Source of the DNA: Selenomonas sputigena ATCC 35185
GTDB taxonomy: Bacteria > Bacillota > Negativicutes > Selenomonadales > Selenomonadaceae
Direction: 5' to 3'
NCBI RefSeq assembly: GCF_000208405.1
Contig: NC_015437.1
Location: forward strand, 2,101,501 to 2,165,500
DNA length: 64,000 nucleotides
This document shows, in pieces, positions 42,728-50,936 of this stretch (position 1 is the stretch's first letter; every line of letters begins with the position of its first letter). Made by a program: the position numbers and the translations under genes. The notes beneath the pieces are model-generated. The model had not been told where the DNA came from and did not search any database. It saw nothing but the letters and a program-made list of their open reading frames with translations.

Positions 42728-43095
42728 ATCAATTTTTTCAAAAGTGTTTCTACTTCTTTTGATTTCAACACCTTTCCCATAGAAGCAACCTGCTCATTTA
42801 CAACAAGAGCTGGCATACTCATTACTCCATACTGCATGATTTTTTCCATGGCTGTAACATATTCAATCTCAATAGCAAGTCCCATTGAATGAACCGCTTC
42901 CTGAGTTGCTTCTAACAGTGCACGACAGCTTTTGCAACCAGAACCTAAAACCTTAATACAGCAAATTCCGTCCACTGTTTCTCCGCAACACTCTTTTTCC
43001 AGCTTGATTTCTGTTGCCTCGCTTGTCGGGCAGCCGGCATTACAAGCACACGCAGGCGTTTTTTCTTCTTTGTTTTTTCTGTTAAATAATGACAT
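42724..43095 (-). CDS. Thioredoxin-fold redox-active disulfide protein
   Basis: 123 residues. A Cys-rich N-terminal segment (PACACNAGCP, then ECCGETVDGICC) precedes a thioredoxin_3 domain with the redox motif GSGCKSCRALLEATQEAV and a cis-Pro-like MSMPALVVNEQ. ATG 43095 has GGAGG eight bases upstream; five in-frame codons before it are not needed. This small protein type commonly follows DUF318 permeases in ArsR-controlled operons. The gene is much lower in GC than the surrounding genome, as are its two partners. Confidence 0.85.
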   Translation of the reverse strand: MSLFNRKNKEEKTPACACNAGCPTSEATEIKLEKECCGETVDGICCIKVLGSGCKSCRALLEATQEAVHSMGLAIEIEYVTAMEKIMQYGVMSMPALVVNEQVASMGKVLKSKEVETLLKKLI

Positions 43096-43319
43096 AATGA
43101 ATACCTCCATTTATTTTTCGCTTTCAAAGCGTTTTTTCAAAACCTCATAATGATTTCGATTGCTTTTATCCCCACCATTATCCGGGAACAAGCAATAAGG
43201 CAAACTATCCGTTGTACGGTGCTTTATGACGCAAGCACAACACCTTCCATGATTTTGGCACGATATTTTAGGACAAATACATTCTTTTACATTTTCGCAG
43301 TGTATTTTTCTACCTCATT

Positions 43320-44333
43320 TCAAATTAGCATTGGCTGAACGGCGTTAAAGAGATAGCCAACCAGTATAATTCCAACCGTACAGATTGCGATAAAAATCCA
43401 TAAAAGTTTAGGTTTTACAGCTTTACGAAGCATAATCATTGAAGGCAGGGACAAAGTGGTAACGCCCATCATAAAAGATAAAACAACGCCCAACAATGCT
43501 CCCTTTGCCAGTAGTGCTTCTGCAATCGGAATTGTTCCAAAAATATCTGCATACATGGGTACTCCGGCAATAGTTGCGATAATTACACCAAATGGGTTAT
43601 TAGCTCCGAGTATCTTAACAATGATTTCTTCCGGTATCCAGTTATGAATAATAGCCCCGATACCTACACCGATCAAGACATAAGGTGCAACCTTTTTCGC
43701 AGTGGATACATCCTGTTCCCATGCAAAATGAAGTCTATCCTTAAAGTGCAATTCTTCCTGCGGAATATCAACAGATTTTCCATTTTTAATGTATTCCTCT
43801 ACTTCATTTTCAAGGTGTAATTTTTCGATTAAACTCCCTCCTGCAACAGCAATTATAAGTCCGAGCAGAACATACACGATTGCCACTTTCCAGCCAAATA
43901 TGCTCATAAGGAGTACAAGAGAACCGAGGTCTACCATAGGAGAAGAAATTAAAAAAGAAAACGTAACACCCAGCGGCAGCCCGGCACTGGTAAAACCGAT
44001 AAATATTGGAATGGACGAACAAGAACAAAACGGCGTAACTGTTCCCAAAAGGGCAGCTATCATATTTGCCCCTATTCCTCGAAATCTCCCTAATATCTTT
44101 TTGGTTCTCTCCGGCGGGAAATAACTTTGAATATACGAAATTATCAAAATTAAAACGCCCAGCAATAGCATAATTTTTATGGTGTCGTAGATGAAAAACT
44201 GAACGCTTCCCCCTAACCGAGTTTCAGTAGATAGACCACACGCTTCTAACAGATTGCCTATCAGTTGGTTTAGCCATTTCATACCGAGGATTTCATTCTG
44301 AAAGAAATCCCAAACACTTTTTAGTGCCTGCAT
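43320..44333 (-). CDS. DUF318/ArsP-type permease
   Basis: 337-residue inner-membrane protein with eight or more hydrophobic segments. The conserved VTPFCSCSSIPIFIGFTSAGLPLG carries the CSC motif of the permease family that includes the organoarsenical exporter ArsP. The second conserved half has GVPMYADIFGTIPIAEALLAKG. ATG 44333 follows AGAGG. It lies between arsR and the thioredoxin gene, in low-GC DNA. An export role for arsenical, metal or metalloid compounds is likely; the substrate cannot be set from sequence. Confidence 0.85.
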   Translation of the reverse strand: MQALKSVWDFFQNEILGMKWLNQLIGNLLEACGLSTETRLGGSVQFFIYDTIKIMLLLGVLILIISYIQSYFPPERTKKILGRFRGIGANMIAALLGTVTPFCSCSSIPIFIGFTSAGLPLGVTFSFLISSPMVDLGSLVLLMSIFGWKVAIVYVLLGLIIAVAGGSLIEKLHLENEVEEYIKNGKSVDIPQEELHFKDRLHFAWEQDVSTAKKVAPYVLIGVGIGAIIHNWIPEEIIVKILGANNPFGVIIATIAGVPMYADIFGTIPIAEALLAKGALLGVVLSFMMGVTTLSLPSMIMLRKAVKPKLLWIFIAICTVGIILVGYLFNAVQPMLI

Positions 44334-44356
44334 ATCCTAACCTCTCTTTCTTATAA

Positions 44357-44377
44357 ATCAAGAATTTTCGATTTGAT
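44357..44377. promoter_or_regulatory. Second ArsR-like operator upstream of the permease
   Basis: ATCAA and TTGAT half-sites eleven bases apart, between the arsR terminator and the permease start. It shares the modules TCAAATCGAAAA and TTCTTGATTTA with the arsR promoter region, in swapped order. Confidence 0.45.
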
Positions 44378-44386
44378 ATTCCTAAA

Positions 44387-44416
44387 AAAAGCCGTTGCCA
44401 TATTGGAACGGCTTTT
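44387..44416 (-). terminator. Terminator overlapping the arsR stop codon
   Basis: Perfect ten-base stem AAAAGCCGTT / AACGGCTTTT with a ten-base loop and a T-run on the minus strand. The right arm includes part of the arsR stop codon. Confidence 0.8.
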
Positions 44417-44732
44417 AGGTGTTTGAACACTTATTACAACTCATATTTGTTTCGTCAATAGCAATCGTATCTTTCAATAAAGCCAGTACCTTTTCACTGC
44501 CTTGCTTGCTGATTTGGTAATGTGTCCATTTACCGTCCTCACGACCTGTCACAATACCTGCTTCACATAGAATTTTCATGTGATAGGAAAGCGAAGATTG
44601 AGGCATATTCACTTCATCGGTTAAAGTGCAAGTACACTTTTCTCCATTCTGCAAAAGTTCTAAAATGCGTAATCTACGCGCATCACTTAAAGCTTTAAAG
44701 ATTTTTGCTCTTTCCTCATAAATAGTTGCCAT
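44415..44732 (-). CDS. ArsR/SmtB-family metalloregulator
   Basis: 105 residues. Winged helix with LSDARRLRILELLQNGEKCTCTLTDEVNMPQSSLSYHMKILCEAGIVTGREDGKWTHYQIS. The KCTCTL segment corresponds to the ELCVCDL metal-binding box on the recognition-helix side, and a Cys pair (SCNKCS) ends the protein; both could bind As(III), Sb(III) or a thiophilic metal. ATG 44732 follows GAGGTGAGAG. It is autoregulatory by inference, since the operator overlaps its own promoter, and it is followed by a terminator and the permease. Confidence 0.92.
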   Translation of the reverse strand: MATIYEERAKIFKALSDARRLRILELLQNGEKCTCTLTDEVNMPQSSLSYHMKILCEAGIVTGREDGKWTHYQISKQGSEKVLALLKDTIAIDETNMSCNKCSNT

Positions 44733-44758
44733 GCTCTCACCTCAAATCCAAACTTCTT

Positions 44759-44793
44759 GATTTAAATATATGCTTCAAATCGAAAAAAGTCAA
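44759..44793 (-). promoter_or_regulatory. arsR promoter with overlapping operator
   Basis: On the minus strand TTGACT (44793-44788) and TATATT (44770-44765) are 17 bases apart. An imperfect inverted repeat with GATTTGAA and TTTAAATC arms (44759-44781) covers the -10 and its upstream edge, a typical ArsR operator placement. Confidence 0.7.
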
Positions 44794-45100
44794 TATGAAA
44801 TTATAGTTTTTCTAAATTTTAATAAACAGATACGGAATAATAGGGGCTGCTGTCTGCAAAATTCTTGTGTGTTACTTTGCCGCACATGAGCATTATAGCA
44901 CGGGATGTCACTATGGATTTTGTTTTTGTTTAGCTGTTCAACTTCATTTTACAATTAACCCTCAGATAAAAGCATCATTCTTAATAGAATATGAAAACCG
45001 AAGAATTTCGCACACCGGATATCTCTGGCAAATTTTCCCTCGGGTGAAGTTTTGAATAAGGCAACATGTCTCAAAGTGAGACACAGCAGGTTTTCATCTT
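44794..45100. other. Low-GC spacer upstream of arsR
   Basis: About 300 bases of AT-rich DNA with no supported gene. A 62-codon open frame (44867-45055) has no ribosome site and no recognisable domain. The boundary of the low-GC island probably lies here or in the adjoining Rpn remnant. Confidence 0.45.
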
Positions 45101-45190
45101 ATACGCAGGTCGTTCCTGCCCAACATTCAACCTCTTCCTGCATCAACGGTACAGAGGAACCCCCTCTCCATAAATGTCGTTTTCATGTTT
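45101..45190 (-). pseudogene. Decayed Rpn-family fragment
   Basis: Two pieces of an Rpn gene joined by an internal deletion. About 45149-45190 reads ENDIYGEGVPLYR, matching ENDIYGAGCPLYH of the intact gene at 45297. Directly after it, about 45101-45143 matches the C-terminal QEEVERLAGSTGA codons of the same gene at the nucleotide level, out of frame. It lies just beyond the terminator of the intact copy. Confidence 0.65.
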
Positions 45191-45215
45191 CCAGAAGGTC
45201 GGAATTTTTAGCAAC

Positions 45216-45267
45216 AAAAACCCGAGAGATTCCACACACTGAATGCAACCAGTGGCCTTCTCTCGGG
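45216..45267 (-). terminator. Terminator of the second Rpn gene
   Basis: Arms CCCGAGAGA (45221-45229) and TCTCTCGGG (45259-45267) with some inner pairing, and five T residues following on the minus strand. Confidence 0.75.
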
Positions 45268-45296
45268 CAAAATGTTGAGGAACAAGCGATCTTCTC

Positions 45297-46106
45297 TTAT
45301 GCTCCTGTTGACCCTGCCAATCGTTCAACTTCTTCCTGGGGCAACTGTGTTGCTTCAGCAATCTGGGAAAGTGTGAGTTTCCCCAAAGCAATTAAAGCCG
45401 TCGCCGTTCGACGAGCCGATTCCATACGCCCCTCTTCCAATTTCTTCTCTCCGAATTTCTCCATCAATTCGCACATGGTATCTACCCCCTCTGCTTCTGC
45501 CTTAAAATAGTCGGCTCTTTCAGCCAGCTCCTTATAATTCATCTTGTTTGGATTCTCGCAGAAAAAATCCTGCATCAATCGCCCGAGCGGCGTATCATCA
45601 TGATTCGCACCATTGACGTAGAGGATATGCGCCCCCTCATCAAACGGTCGCTGAAGCTCCTCTATGATTCGATCCACATGGTAAAGCGGACAACCCGCTC
45701 CATAGATGTCGTTTTCTGTAATGAAGATCACCCATGTCTCTGGAAGTTCAGAGAACTCCGCTCCTTTTGCCAGTTCCCGCGAATCCATCATGCTGCTGTT
45801 GTAGCGTGCCCGACGCGGAGCGGCACCCTCGTTGGCACGCTGTACCTCGCAGTCATAGAGCTTTCCCTCGCTGTCCTCCGCCAAAACATCAAAACGCACG
45901 CCGCGACCATAGAGATTATTCGCACTCTGCTGCGTGACGACATGCTTGACAACGAGATCGTCGCGGTCAAAGAAGATACGCAGCAGGAGCTGCATTCCCT
46001 CGACATAGTTGTCAAAACATACGTTGAAAAACGTATCGTCGATCAAGCGGAATTTTTGAATCAGCATATCATATTCCGCAGGAATGTCCTTCTTGATTAT
46101 CCTCAC
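45297..46106 (-). CDS. Rpn-family PD-(D/E)XK nuclease / putative transposase (second copy)
   Basis: 269 residues, clearly paralogous to the protein at 9816. They share LIDDTFFNVCFDNYVEGMQLLLRI, LYGRGVRFDVLAEDSEGKLYDCEVQRAN (Asp and E-x-Q core), RARYNSSMMDSRELAKGAEFSELPETWVIFITENDIYGAG and ILYVNGANHDDTPLGRLMQDFFCENP. C-terminal regions diverge. The start is a GTG at 46106 that aligns with the paralogue's start; the ribosome site is weak. The C-terminal SQIAEATQLPQEEVERLAGS resembles a small HTH-like tail. It lies in the accessory patch next to its own decayed fragment. Confidence 0.83.
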   Translation of the reverse strand: MRIIKKDIPAEYDMLIQKFRLIDDTFFNVCFDNYVEGMQLLLRIFFDRDDLVVKHVVTQQSANNLYGRGVRFDVLAEDSEGKLYDCEVQRANEGAAPRRARYNSSMMDSRELAKGAEFSELPETWVIFITENDIYGAGCPLYHVDRIIEELQRPFDEGAHILYVNGANHDDTPLGRLMQDFFCENPNKMNYKELAERADYFKAEAEGVDTMCELMEKFGEKKLEEGRMESARRTATALIALGKLTLSQIAEATQLPQEEVERLAGSTGA

Positions 46107-46205
46107 CGCGCCTATAGCTTCCTCACCTTATTCTACTATCATAGTATGCACTATGCCAAAGATTGTCAAGGCTGAAAAGAACCGTGCGCCGCCGGGCGCA
46201 CATCC

Positions 46206-46247
46206 AAAAAGAGCCGGGCGAAGATGAAATCCATCTTCGCCCGGCTC
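46206..46247 (-). terminator. Terminator of msrAB
   Basis: Perfect 16-base stem GAGCCGGGCGAAGATG / CATCTTCGCCCGGCTC, five-base loop, and TTTTT following on the minus strand. T residues also follow on the plus strand. Confidence 0.92.
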
Positions 46248-46266
46248 TTCCTTTTTCCACAGCCTC

Positions 46267-47382
46267 TCACTCATCGAGCAGCGGCAGATACGCACCGTAG
46301 CCCTGTGCTTCCATCTCTTCTTTCGGCACGAAGCGCAAAGAAGCGCTGTTGATGCAGTAGCGGATGCCTCCCAACGCCTTGGGGCCGTCCTCAAAGACGT
46401 GCCCGAGGTGAGCGCCGCTCTTGGCTGCCGTGACCTCCGTTCGCACCATGCCGTGCGACGTATCCTCGTGCTCCGCGATGAGCGAGGCATCGATCGGACG
46501 CGAGAAAGCCGGCCAGCCGCAGCCGGAATCGTACTTGTGCGTCGAGACGAAGAGCGGCTCCCCCGTCGTTACATCGCAATAGATTCCCGCGCGAAACTCA
46601 TGATCGTATTCATTCTGAAACGGCGCTTCCGTCGCCTTCTCCTGCGTCACCTTGTACTGCATCGCCGTCAGGCGCTCCTTGAGTTCCTCGTCCGACGGCC
46701 TCGCATAAGACTTCTCCTTCTGCCCTTCCTTCGCCGCTTCGCTCTTCTCGCGCATGTCGGACATCAAAGAAAGCGGGATATGGCAGTAGCCGTCCGGATG
46801 CTTTTCGAGATACTTCTGATGCTCCTCTTCCGCGCGGTAAAAGTTCACGATAGGCCCCGTCTCTATGGCGACAGGCTTTTTCAACCTCTCCTCCAGGCGA
46901 CGCAGCGAATCGCCGATTACAGCGACTTCCCCGTGCGCCCTGCCGCTCTTTGCCACATAGTAGATGCCCGAACGATACTGTTCGCCGACATCGTTTCCCT
47001 GGCGGTTCTTCGCCGTCGGATCGATGGACTCGTAAAACAGTTCCAACAGCTCTTCGAGCGACAGAACCTTCGGATCATAGACAACATGCACGGCTTCGGC
47101 ATGGCCGCTGCCCGAGCACACCTCGCGATACGACGGACGCGCCGTGCGCCCGTTCGCGTAGCCGCTCTCCGCCGATATGACGCCGGGCGCAAGGCTCAAG
47201 TAATGCTCCGTGCCCCAGAAGCAGCCGCCCGCGAGGTAAATCTCCGCCTCGCCGTCTCGCGGCGCGTTCTTCTGCACGATTTCCTCAGGCATCTCAGCCA
47301 TCGATGCGGGCGCCGCCCCGCAGCCGCCCAGACAAAATGCAAGCCCCAAGGCGCAGATGATGCGTAAGGATGGAATTTTCAT
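46267..47382 (-). CDS. msrAB: Lipoprotein MsrA-MsrB fusion (peptide methionine sulfoxide reductase)
   Basis: 371 residues. A lipoprotein signal ([17 protein letters not shown]) places it on the outer face of the inner membrane or in the periplasm. The MsrA domain (about 45-200) has the catalytic [10 protein letters not shown]. The MsrB domain (about 235-365) has [26 protein letters not shown] and the catalytic Cys in [11 protein letters not shown]. MsrA reduces the S form and MsrB the R form of methionine sulfoxide in exported proteins. The zinc-binding CxxC pairs of some MsrBs are absent. ATG 47382 has GGGAGG upstream. It is a single-gene transcript, flanked by the Rpn gene and ktrB. Confidence 0.95.
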   Translation of the reverse strand: MKIPSLRIICALGLAFCLGGCGAAPASMAEMPEEIVQKNAPRDGEAEIYLAGGCFWGTEHYLSLAPGVISAESGYANGRTARPSYREVCSGSGHAEAVHVVYDPKVLSLEELLELFYESIDPTAKNRQGNDVGEQYRSGIYYVAKSGRAHGEVAVIGDSLRRLEERLKKPVAIETGPIVNFYRAEEEHQKYLEKHPDGYCHIPLSLMSDMREKSEAAKEGQKEKSYARPSDEELKERLTAMQYKVTQEKATEAPFQNEYDHEFRAGIYCDVTTGEPLFVSTHKYDSGCGWPAFSRPIDASLIAEHEDTSHGMVRTEVTAAKSGAHLGHVFEDGPKALGGIRYCINSASLRFVPKEEMEAQGYGAYLPLLDE

Positions 47383-47513
47383 AGGTACCTCCCTCTAGGT
47401 CATGAAATGCACTTTCTTTTCTCCACTATACCACAGAAAACGAAAGATATGATAATAAGAGAATAAAAATTATTTAAGAATAATCCTGCTCTCTTGTGCC
47501 TCCGTATCTTTCC

Positions 47514-47542
47514 TTGCATAAACAAGAAAAGGAGCGTACAAT
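47514..47542 (+). promoter_or_regulatory. Promoter of ktrB-ktrA
   Basis: TTGCAT (47514-47519) and TACAAT (47537-47542) separated by 17 bases, about 95 bases before ktrB. Confidence 0.75.
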
Positions 47543-47637
47543 AGGGACGTGCTTTTCAAAAACGCAGGCAAACACATGCGCGAAGACAGGCAGCTGAATT
47601 TATCCGGGATTCCTTTATTATAGAGCGAGGCTGTCTT

Positions 47638-48960
47638 ATGAACATCATCGGTCTCTTGCGAAGGCTGTCGCCTTTCCGCATCATCATCTTGAGTTTCCTC
47701 GTCCTGATCCTCTGCGGCACAGGACTTCTGATGCTGCCTTGGGCAACGGCAAACGGCGAAGGCGCCTCCCTTTCGGACGCGCTCTTCACCGCCGTTTCCG
47801 CCAGCTGCGTGACAGGACTCACCGCCGTGGACACCGCTTCCTACTGGACGCTTTTCGGTCAGCTCGTCATCCTCGCCATGATTCAAGTCGGCGGCTTCGG
47901 CGTCATCACAGTCGCCGTTTCTCTCGCCGCTCTTTCCGGACAGCGCATCGGACTCATGCAGCGCAGTCTTTCCAAGGAAGCTGTCTCAGCGCCGCAGCTC
48001 GGCGGCATCGTGCCGCTCCTCTACTTCATTCTGCGCTTGACTTTCTTCATCGAATTTCTCGGCGCGCTCTTCCTCGCCCCTTCTTTTTGCCAAAAAGTCG
48101 GCCTCGTGCGCGGCATTTACTTCGCCGTCTTTCACTCCATCTCATCCTTCTGCAATGCGGGCTTCGACCTCTTCGGCAATTCCTTGATGGACTTCGCTGC
48201 CGACCCCGTCGTAAACATCACGGTCATGCTCCTCATCATCGCCGGCGGCCTCGGCTTCACCACCTGGGCGGACATACGTCTGAACCGCAGAAATTTTCGC
48301 GCCTACAGCCTGCAAAGCAAGATCGCCCTCACGATGACGGCAGTCCTCATCCTTGTTCCTGCGCTTTTCTTCTTTTTCTTCGAGCTTGATCCCGGCGTTT
48401 CCACGGGCGAACACTTCCTGATCTCCCTCTTTCAATCCGTCACAACCCGCACTGCCGGCTACAATACGATCGACATCAAAGACTTCAGCGAGACGGGACG
48501 CGCCGCTCTCATCGTCCTGATGCTCATCGGCGGCTCTCCCGGCTCCACGGCGGGCGGCATCAAGACGACGACGGCTTTCACCTTGTTCGCCATCATGATC
48601 GCCACCTTTCAGCTCAAAGAGAATCCGACCTGCTTCTCTCGTCGTCTTTCGCCCGAAACCCAGCGTCACGCCGTCACCATCCTCATGATGTATCTACTGC
48701 TTTTTGCCTCTGGCAGCGTGCTGCTCAACCTCATCGACGACATTCGCTTGATTGACAGCGCTTTTGAGACGGCTTCCGCGTTGGGGACCGTCGGTCTTTC
48801 CATCGGCGTCACCGAGGATCTTGGCCCGCTTTCCAAATGCGTCATGATGATTTTAATGTTCTTCGGACGCATCGGCGGCCTCACGGTCATCTTTGCGGCA
48901 CACGCGCGCGGCCGGCACGAATCCGGACGCCGCCCGGAGGAACGAATCACCATCGGATAG
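47638..48960 (+). CDS. ktrB: KtrB/TrkH-type potassium channel subunit
   Basis: 440-residue inner-membrane protein with four P-loop-like repeats. The selectivity regions ALFTAVSASCVTGLTAVDTA, AVFHSISSFCNAGFDLFGNS, FQSVTTRTAGYNTIDIKDF and FETASALGTVGLSIGVTEDL each hold the single conserved Gly of the family. The loop GSPGSTAGGIKTTT is also typical. ATG 47638 follows GAGG. The next gene is the regulatory subunit KtrA after 10 bases. Together they form a nucleotide-gated, probably Na+-dependent, K+ uptake system. Confidence 0.94.
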   Translation: MNIIGLLRRLSPFRIIILSFLVLILCGTGLLMLPWATANGEGASLSDALFTAVSASCVTGLTAVDTASYWTLFGQLVILAMIQVGGFGVITVAVSLAALSGQRIGLMQRSLSKEAVSAPQLGGIVPLLYFILRLTFFIEFLGALFLAPSFCQKVGLVRGIYFAVFHSISSFCNAGFDLFGNSLMDFAADPVVNITVMLLIIAGGLGFTTWADIRLNRRNFRAYSLQSKIALTMTAVLILVPALFFFFFELDPGVSTGEHFLISLFQSVTTRTAGYNTIDIKDFSETGRAALIVLMLIGGSPGSTAGGIKTTTAFTLFAIMIATFQLKENPTCFSRRLSPETQRHAVTILMMYLLLFASGSVLLNLIDDIRLIDSAFETASALGTVGLSIGVTEDLGPLSKCVMMILMFFGRIGGLTVIFAAHARGRHESGRRPEERITIG

Positions 48961-48970
48961 GAGGAACATC

Positions 48971-49624
48971 ATGAAATCCATCCTGCTCATCGGTCTCGGC
49001 CGCTTCGGCCGCCACATTGCCGAAAAGCTGCACGACATGCAGCATGCGGTCCTCGCCGTCGACCACGACGAAGACCGTGTAAATCGCATACTGCCGCTCG
49101 TGACGAATGCGCTCATCGCCGACAGCACCAATGCAGACTTTCTGCAGTCTCTCGACATCCCCAGCTTCGATGTCTGCATCGTCGCCATCGGCGATGACTT
49201 TCAGAGCTCCCTCGAAACGACCTCGCTCCTCAAGGAGTTCGGCGCTCGCTATGTCGTAGCACGCGCTTCGCGTGACATTCATGAGAAATTTCTGCTGCGA
49301 AACGGCGCGGACGAAACCGTCTACCCCGAGCGCCAACTCGCCCTTTGGACGGCCATCCGCTGCGGTTCCAACCACATCCTCGACTACTTCCCGCTCAGCG
49401 ACGAATACGCCATCTATGAAGTGCCCGTGCCCAGAGCGTGGGCGGGAAAAAGCATCGGCGAGCTCGACGTCCGCCGCCGTCATCACTTGAACATCCTCGG
49501 CATAAAAGCAGCCGACCGTATCGACCTCAATATCTCCGCCCAAACCATCCTAGCCGCCAATGCCGCCGTCCTTGTCGCAGGCAGACAGGAAGACGTCGAC
49601 CACGCACTTCGGAAAAATGATTGA
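48971..49624 (+). CDS. ktrA: KtrA/TrkA-type potassium channel regulatory subunit
   Basis: 217-residue cytoplasmic RCK protein. Residues 1-140 are an RCK_N Rossmann domain (KSILLIGLGRFGRHIAEKL, then VLAVDHDEDRVN with an acidic nucleotide-binding position). Residues about 145-215 are an RCK_C domain. ATG 48971 follows GGAGG; an upstream in-frame ATG at 48893 lies inside ktrB and is not needed. It gates KtrB in response to ATP/ADP or cyclic dinucleotides in this family. Confidence 0.93.
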   Translation: MKSILLIGLGRFGRHIAEKLHDMQHAVLAVDHDEDRVNRILPLVTNALIADSTNADFLQSLDIPSFDVCIVAIGDDFQSSLETTSLLKEFGARYVVARASRDIHEKFLLRNGADETVYPERQLALWTAIRCGSNHILDYFPLSDEYAIYEVPVPRAWAGKSIGELDVRRRHHLNILGIKAADRIDLNISAQTILAANAAVLVAGRQEDVDHALRKND

Positions 49625-49687
49625 CTGCTCCGCACAGAAAAACCATGCCGAACATCTCGCCCCGTTCCTTTGCCGCGCTTTTAGCGC

Positions 49688-49716
49688 TTGCATATTCGCG
49701 CTTCTTCTGCTAGAAT
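49688..49716 (+). promoter_or_regulatory. Promoter of tRNA-Arg
   Basis: TTGCAT (49688-49693) and TAGAAT (49711-49716) with 17-base spacing, 14 bases before the tRNA. Confidence 0.8.
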
Positions 49717-49729
49717 ATACACGTTGCCT

Positions 49730-49806
49730 GCGGTCGTAGCTCAGCTGGATAGAGCATCTGCCTCCTAAGCAGGGGGTCGCGCGTTCGAATCGCGCCGATC
49801 GCACCA
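49730..49806 (+). tRNA. tRNA-Arg (anticodon CCT)
   Basis: Acceptor arms GCGGTCG and CGATCGC with one wobble pair, D-arm AGCTCAGCTGGATAGAGC, anticodon loop CTCCTAA (anticodon CCT, decoding AGG), T-loop TTCGAAT and encoded CCA (49804-49806). Confidence 0.95.
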
Positions 49807-49814
49807 TGAAAATG

Positions 49815-49847
49815 AAGCCTGCACCTCTTCGGAGGGCAGGCTTTTTT
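49815..49847 (+). terminator. Terminator of tRNA-Arg
   Basis: Stem AAGCCTGC / GCAGGCTT with inner CCTC/GAGG pairing and a TTCG tetraloop, followed by six T residues. Confidence 0.9.
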
Positions 49848-49871
49848 GCTGTATATTTATCTGCCGCACAC

Positions 49872-50750
49872 TCAGAGAAGCGGCGCCTTTTCCCTCGCAG
49901 CGTCGAGAAGGTCGCGGCAGCGTATGCCTTCCTCCGGCGAATAGGCGAGCGTGATGCGGCACTTCATGCCGTACTTTCCGTATTCCGCATTTCCCGGACG
50001 GAAAATTGCTTCGATGCCCTTGGCGTTCAGTTCCAAAAGCGGCTTGCTCGTCACATCGCGCACAAAGACGGCGAACGCGCCATCGCCAAGATGCGCGAGC
50101 ACATCGCCCGAGCGGAACTTGCTGCCGATGGAGTTGCAGAGCCGCACGAGAAGCGTCTCCGCGCCGCGCTTCCCCAGACGCTTTTCCAAATCCCCATAGC
50201 GCTCCAAGCGCACGAGGATGAGTGCATGGACGTCCTTCTTGCCTTCGCCCGCCAAGAAACAATCGGCTTCCTTAAGCAAGCCGCTCTCGTTGGCAACGCC
50301 CGTGACGGGATCGAGTTCGGAACGGAAGCGTCCGCCCTCCTTCGCCGCATCATGCAGGCGATCCGTGCGCCACATGACGCCGCGCACGGTGCTCAAGTGT
50401 CCACATTCATCATTCTCCCGCTCGATGACGAACTTGTACCACGAGTACTTGCCCGTCGGAGGATTTCCCATGTCAAGCAGAAAACTGTCGCGTTCCGTAT
50501 TCTGACCCGAAAAGAAGGCGATCATCTGCTCAAGGAAATCCGGGTGTACCATCAACCGCCGCTCGGCATTCATCGTGCGGCGAAAGCCCTCGATCTCACG
50601 CACCTGCATACCGCCGCGCACCAAGCGAAAGGACATCGTATCCGTCTTCAGTTCGTAGCTGAACAAGATAGCGCCGAGCTTTTGCAAGAGAAGCTTGACG
50701 CATTGATTTTGATAGTGTGTTTCGGGAATATCCGCCTTATACTGCCACAT
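49872..50750 (-). CDS. Degenerate GGDEF-domain protein
   Basis: 292 residues without membrane helices. The N-terminal 150 residues resemble a PAS-like sensor (VVHPDFLEQMI-type, SWYKFVIERENDECGHLSTVRGVMWRTDRL). The C-terminal half aligns with diguanylate cyclases from DPVTGVANESGLLKEAD onward. The signature loop is HLGDGAFAVF, so GGDEF is replaced by GDGAF and the catalytic Asp/Glu and preceding Arg are lost. It cannot make c-di-GMP by the known mechanism. No EAL domain is attached. The ribosome site is AGAGGGGG before ATG 50750. It is monocistronic. A role as a c-di-GMP or GTP sensor is possible. Confidence 0.72.
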   Translation of the reverse strand: MWQYKADIPETHYQNQCVKLLLQKLGAILFSYELKTDTMSFRLVRGGMQVREIEGFRRTMNAERRLMVHPDFLEQMIAFFSGQNTERDSFLLDMGNPPTGKYSWYKFVIERENDECGHLSTVRGVMWRTDRLHDAAKEGGRFRSELDPVTGVANESGLLKEADCFLAGEGKKDVHALILVRLERYGDLEKRLGKRGAETLLVRLCNSIGSKFRSGDVLAHLGDGAFAVFVRDVTSKPLLELNAKGIEAIFRPGNAEYGKYGMKCRITLAYSPEEGIRCRDLLDAAREKAPLL

Positions 50751-50890
50751 TGCCTATACCCCCTCTTGGCAATCCCTTACTAACCAAAGCAAGGCTTTCC
50801 GAAAAACATATCATGGGATATGAACCCACTTCACTACTTATTTCGTTATTTTCACGCCTTTTATTAAACGATTTCTTCTTGATTGTGATG

Positions 50891-50931
50891 AAAAAGCCGC
50901 CCCCGACATCAAAATGATGCAGGAGCGGCTT
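50891..50931 (-). terminator. Terminator of the suf operon
   Basis: Stem from AAGCCGC / GCGGCTT with CATC/GATG inner pairing and TTTTTC following on the minus strand, six bases after the sufU stop. Confidence 0.85.
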
Positions 50932-50936
50932 CTTCC

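Noticed and set aside
44867-45055. 62-codon frame in the low-GC spacer
   Set aside because: No ribosome site or family motif. AT-rich DNA of this length can give such a frame by chance.
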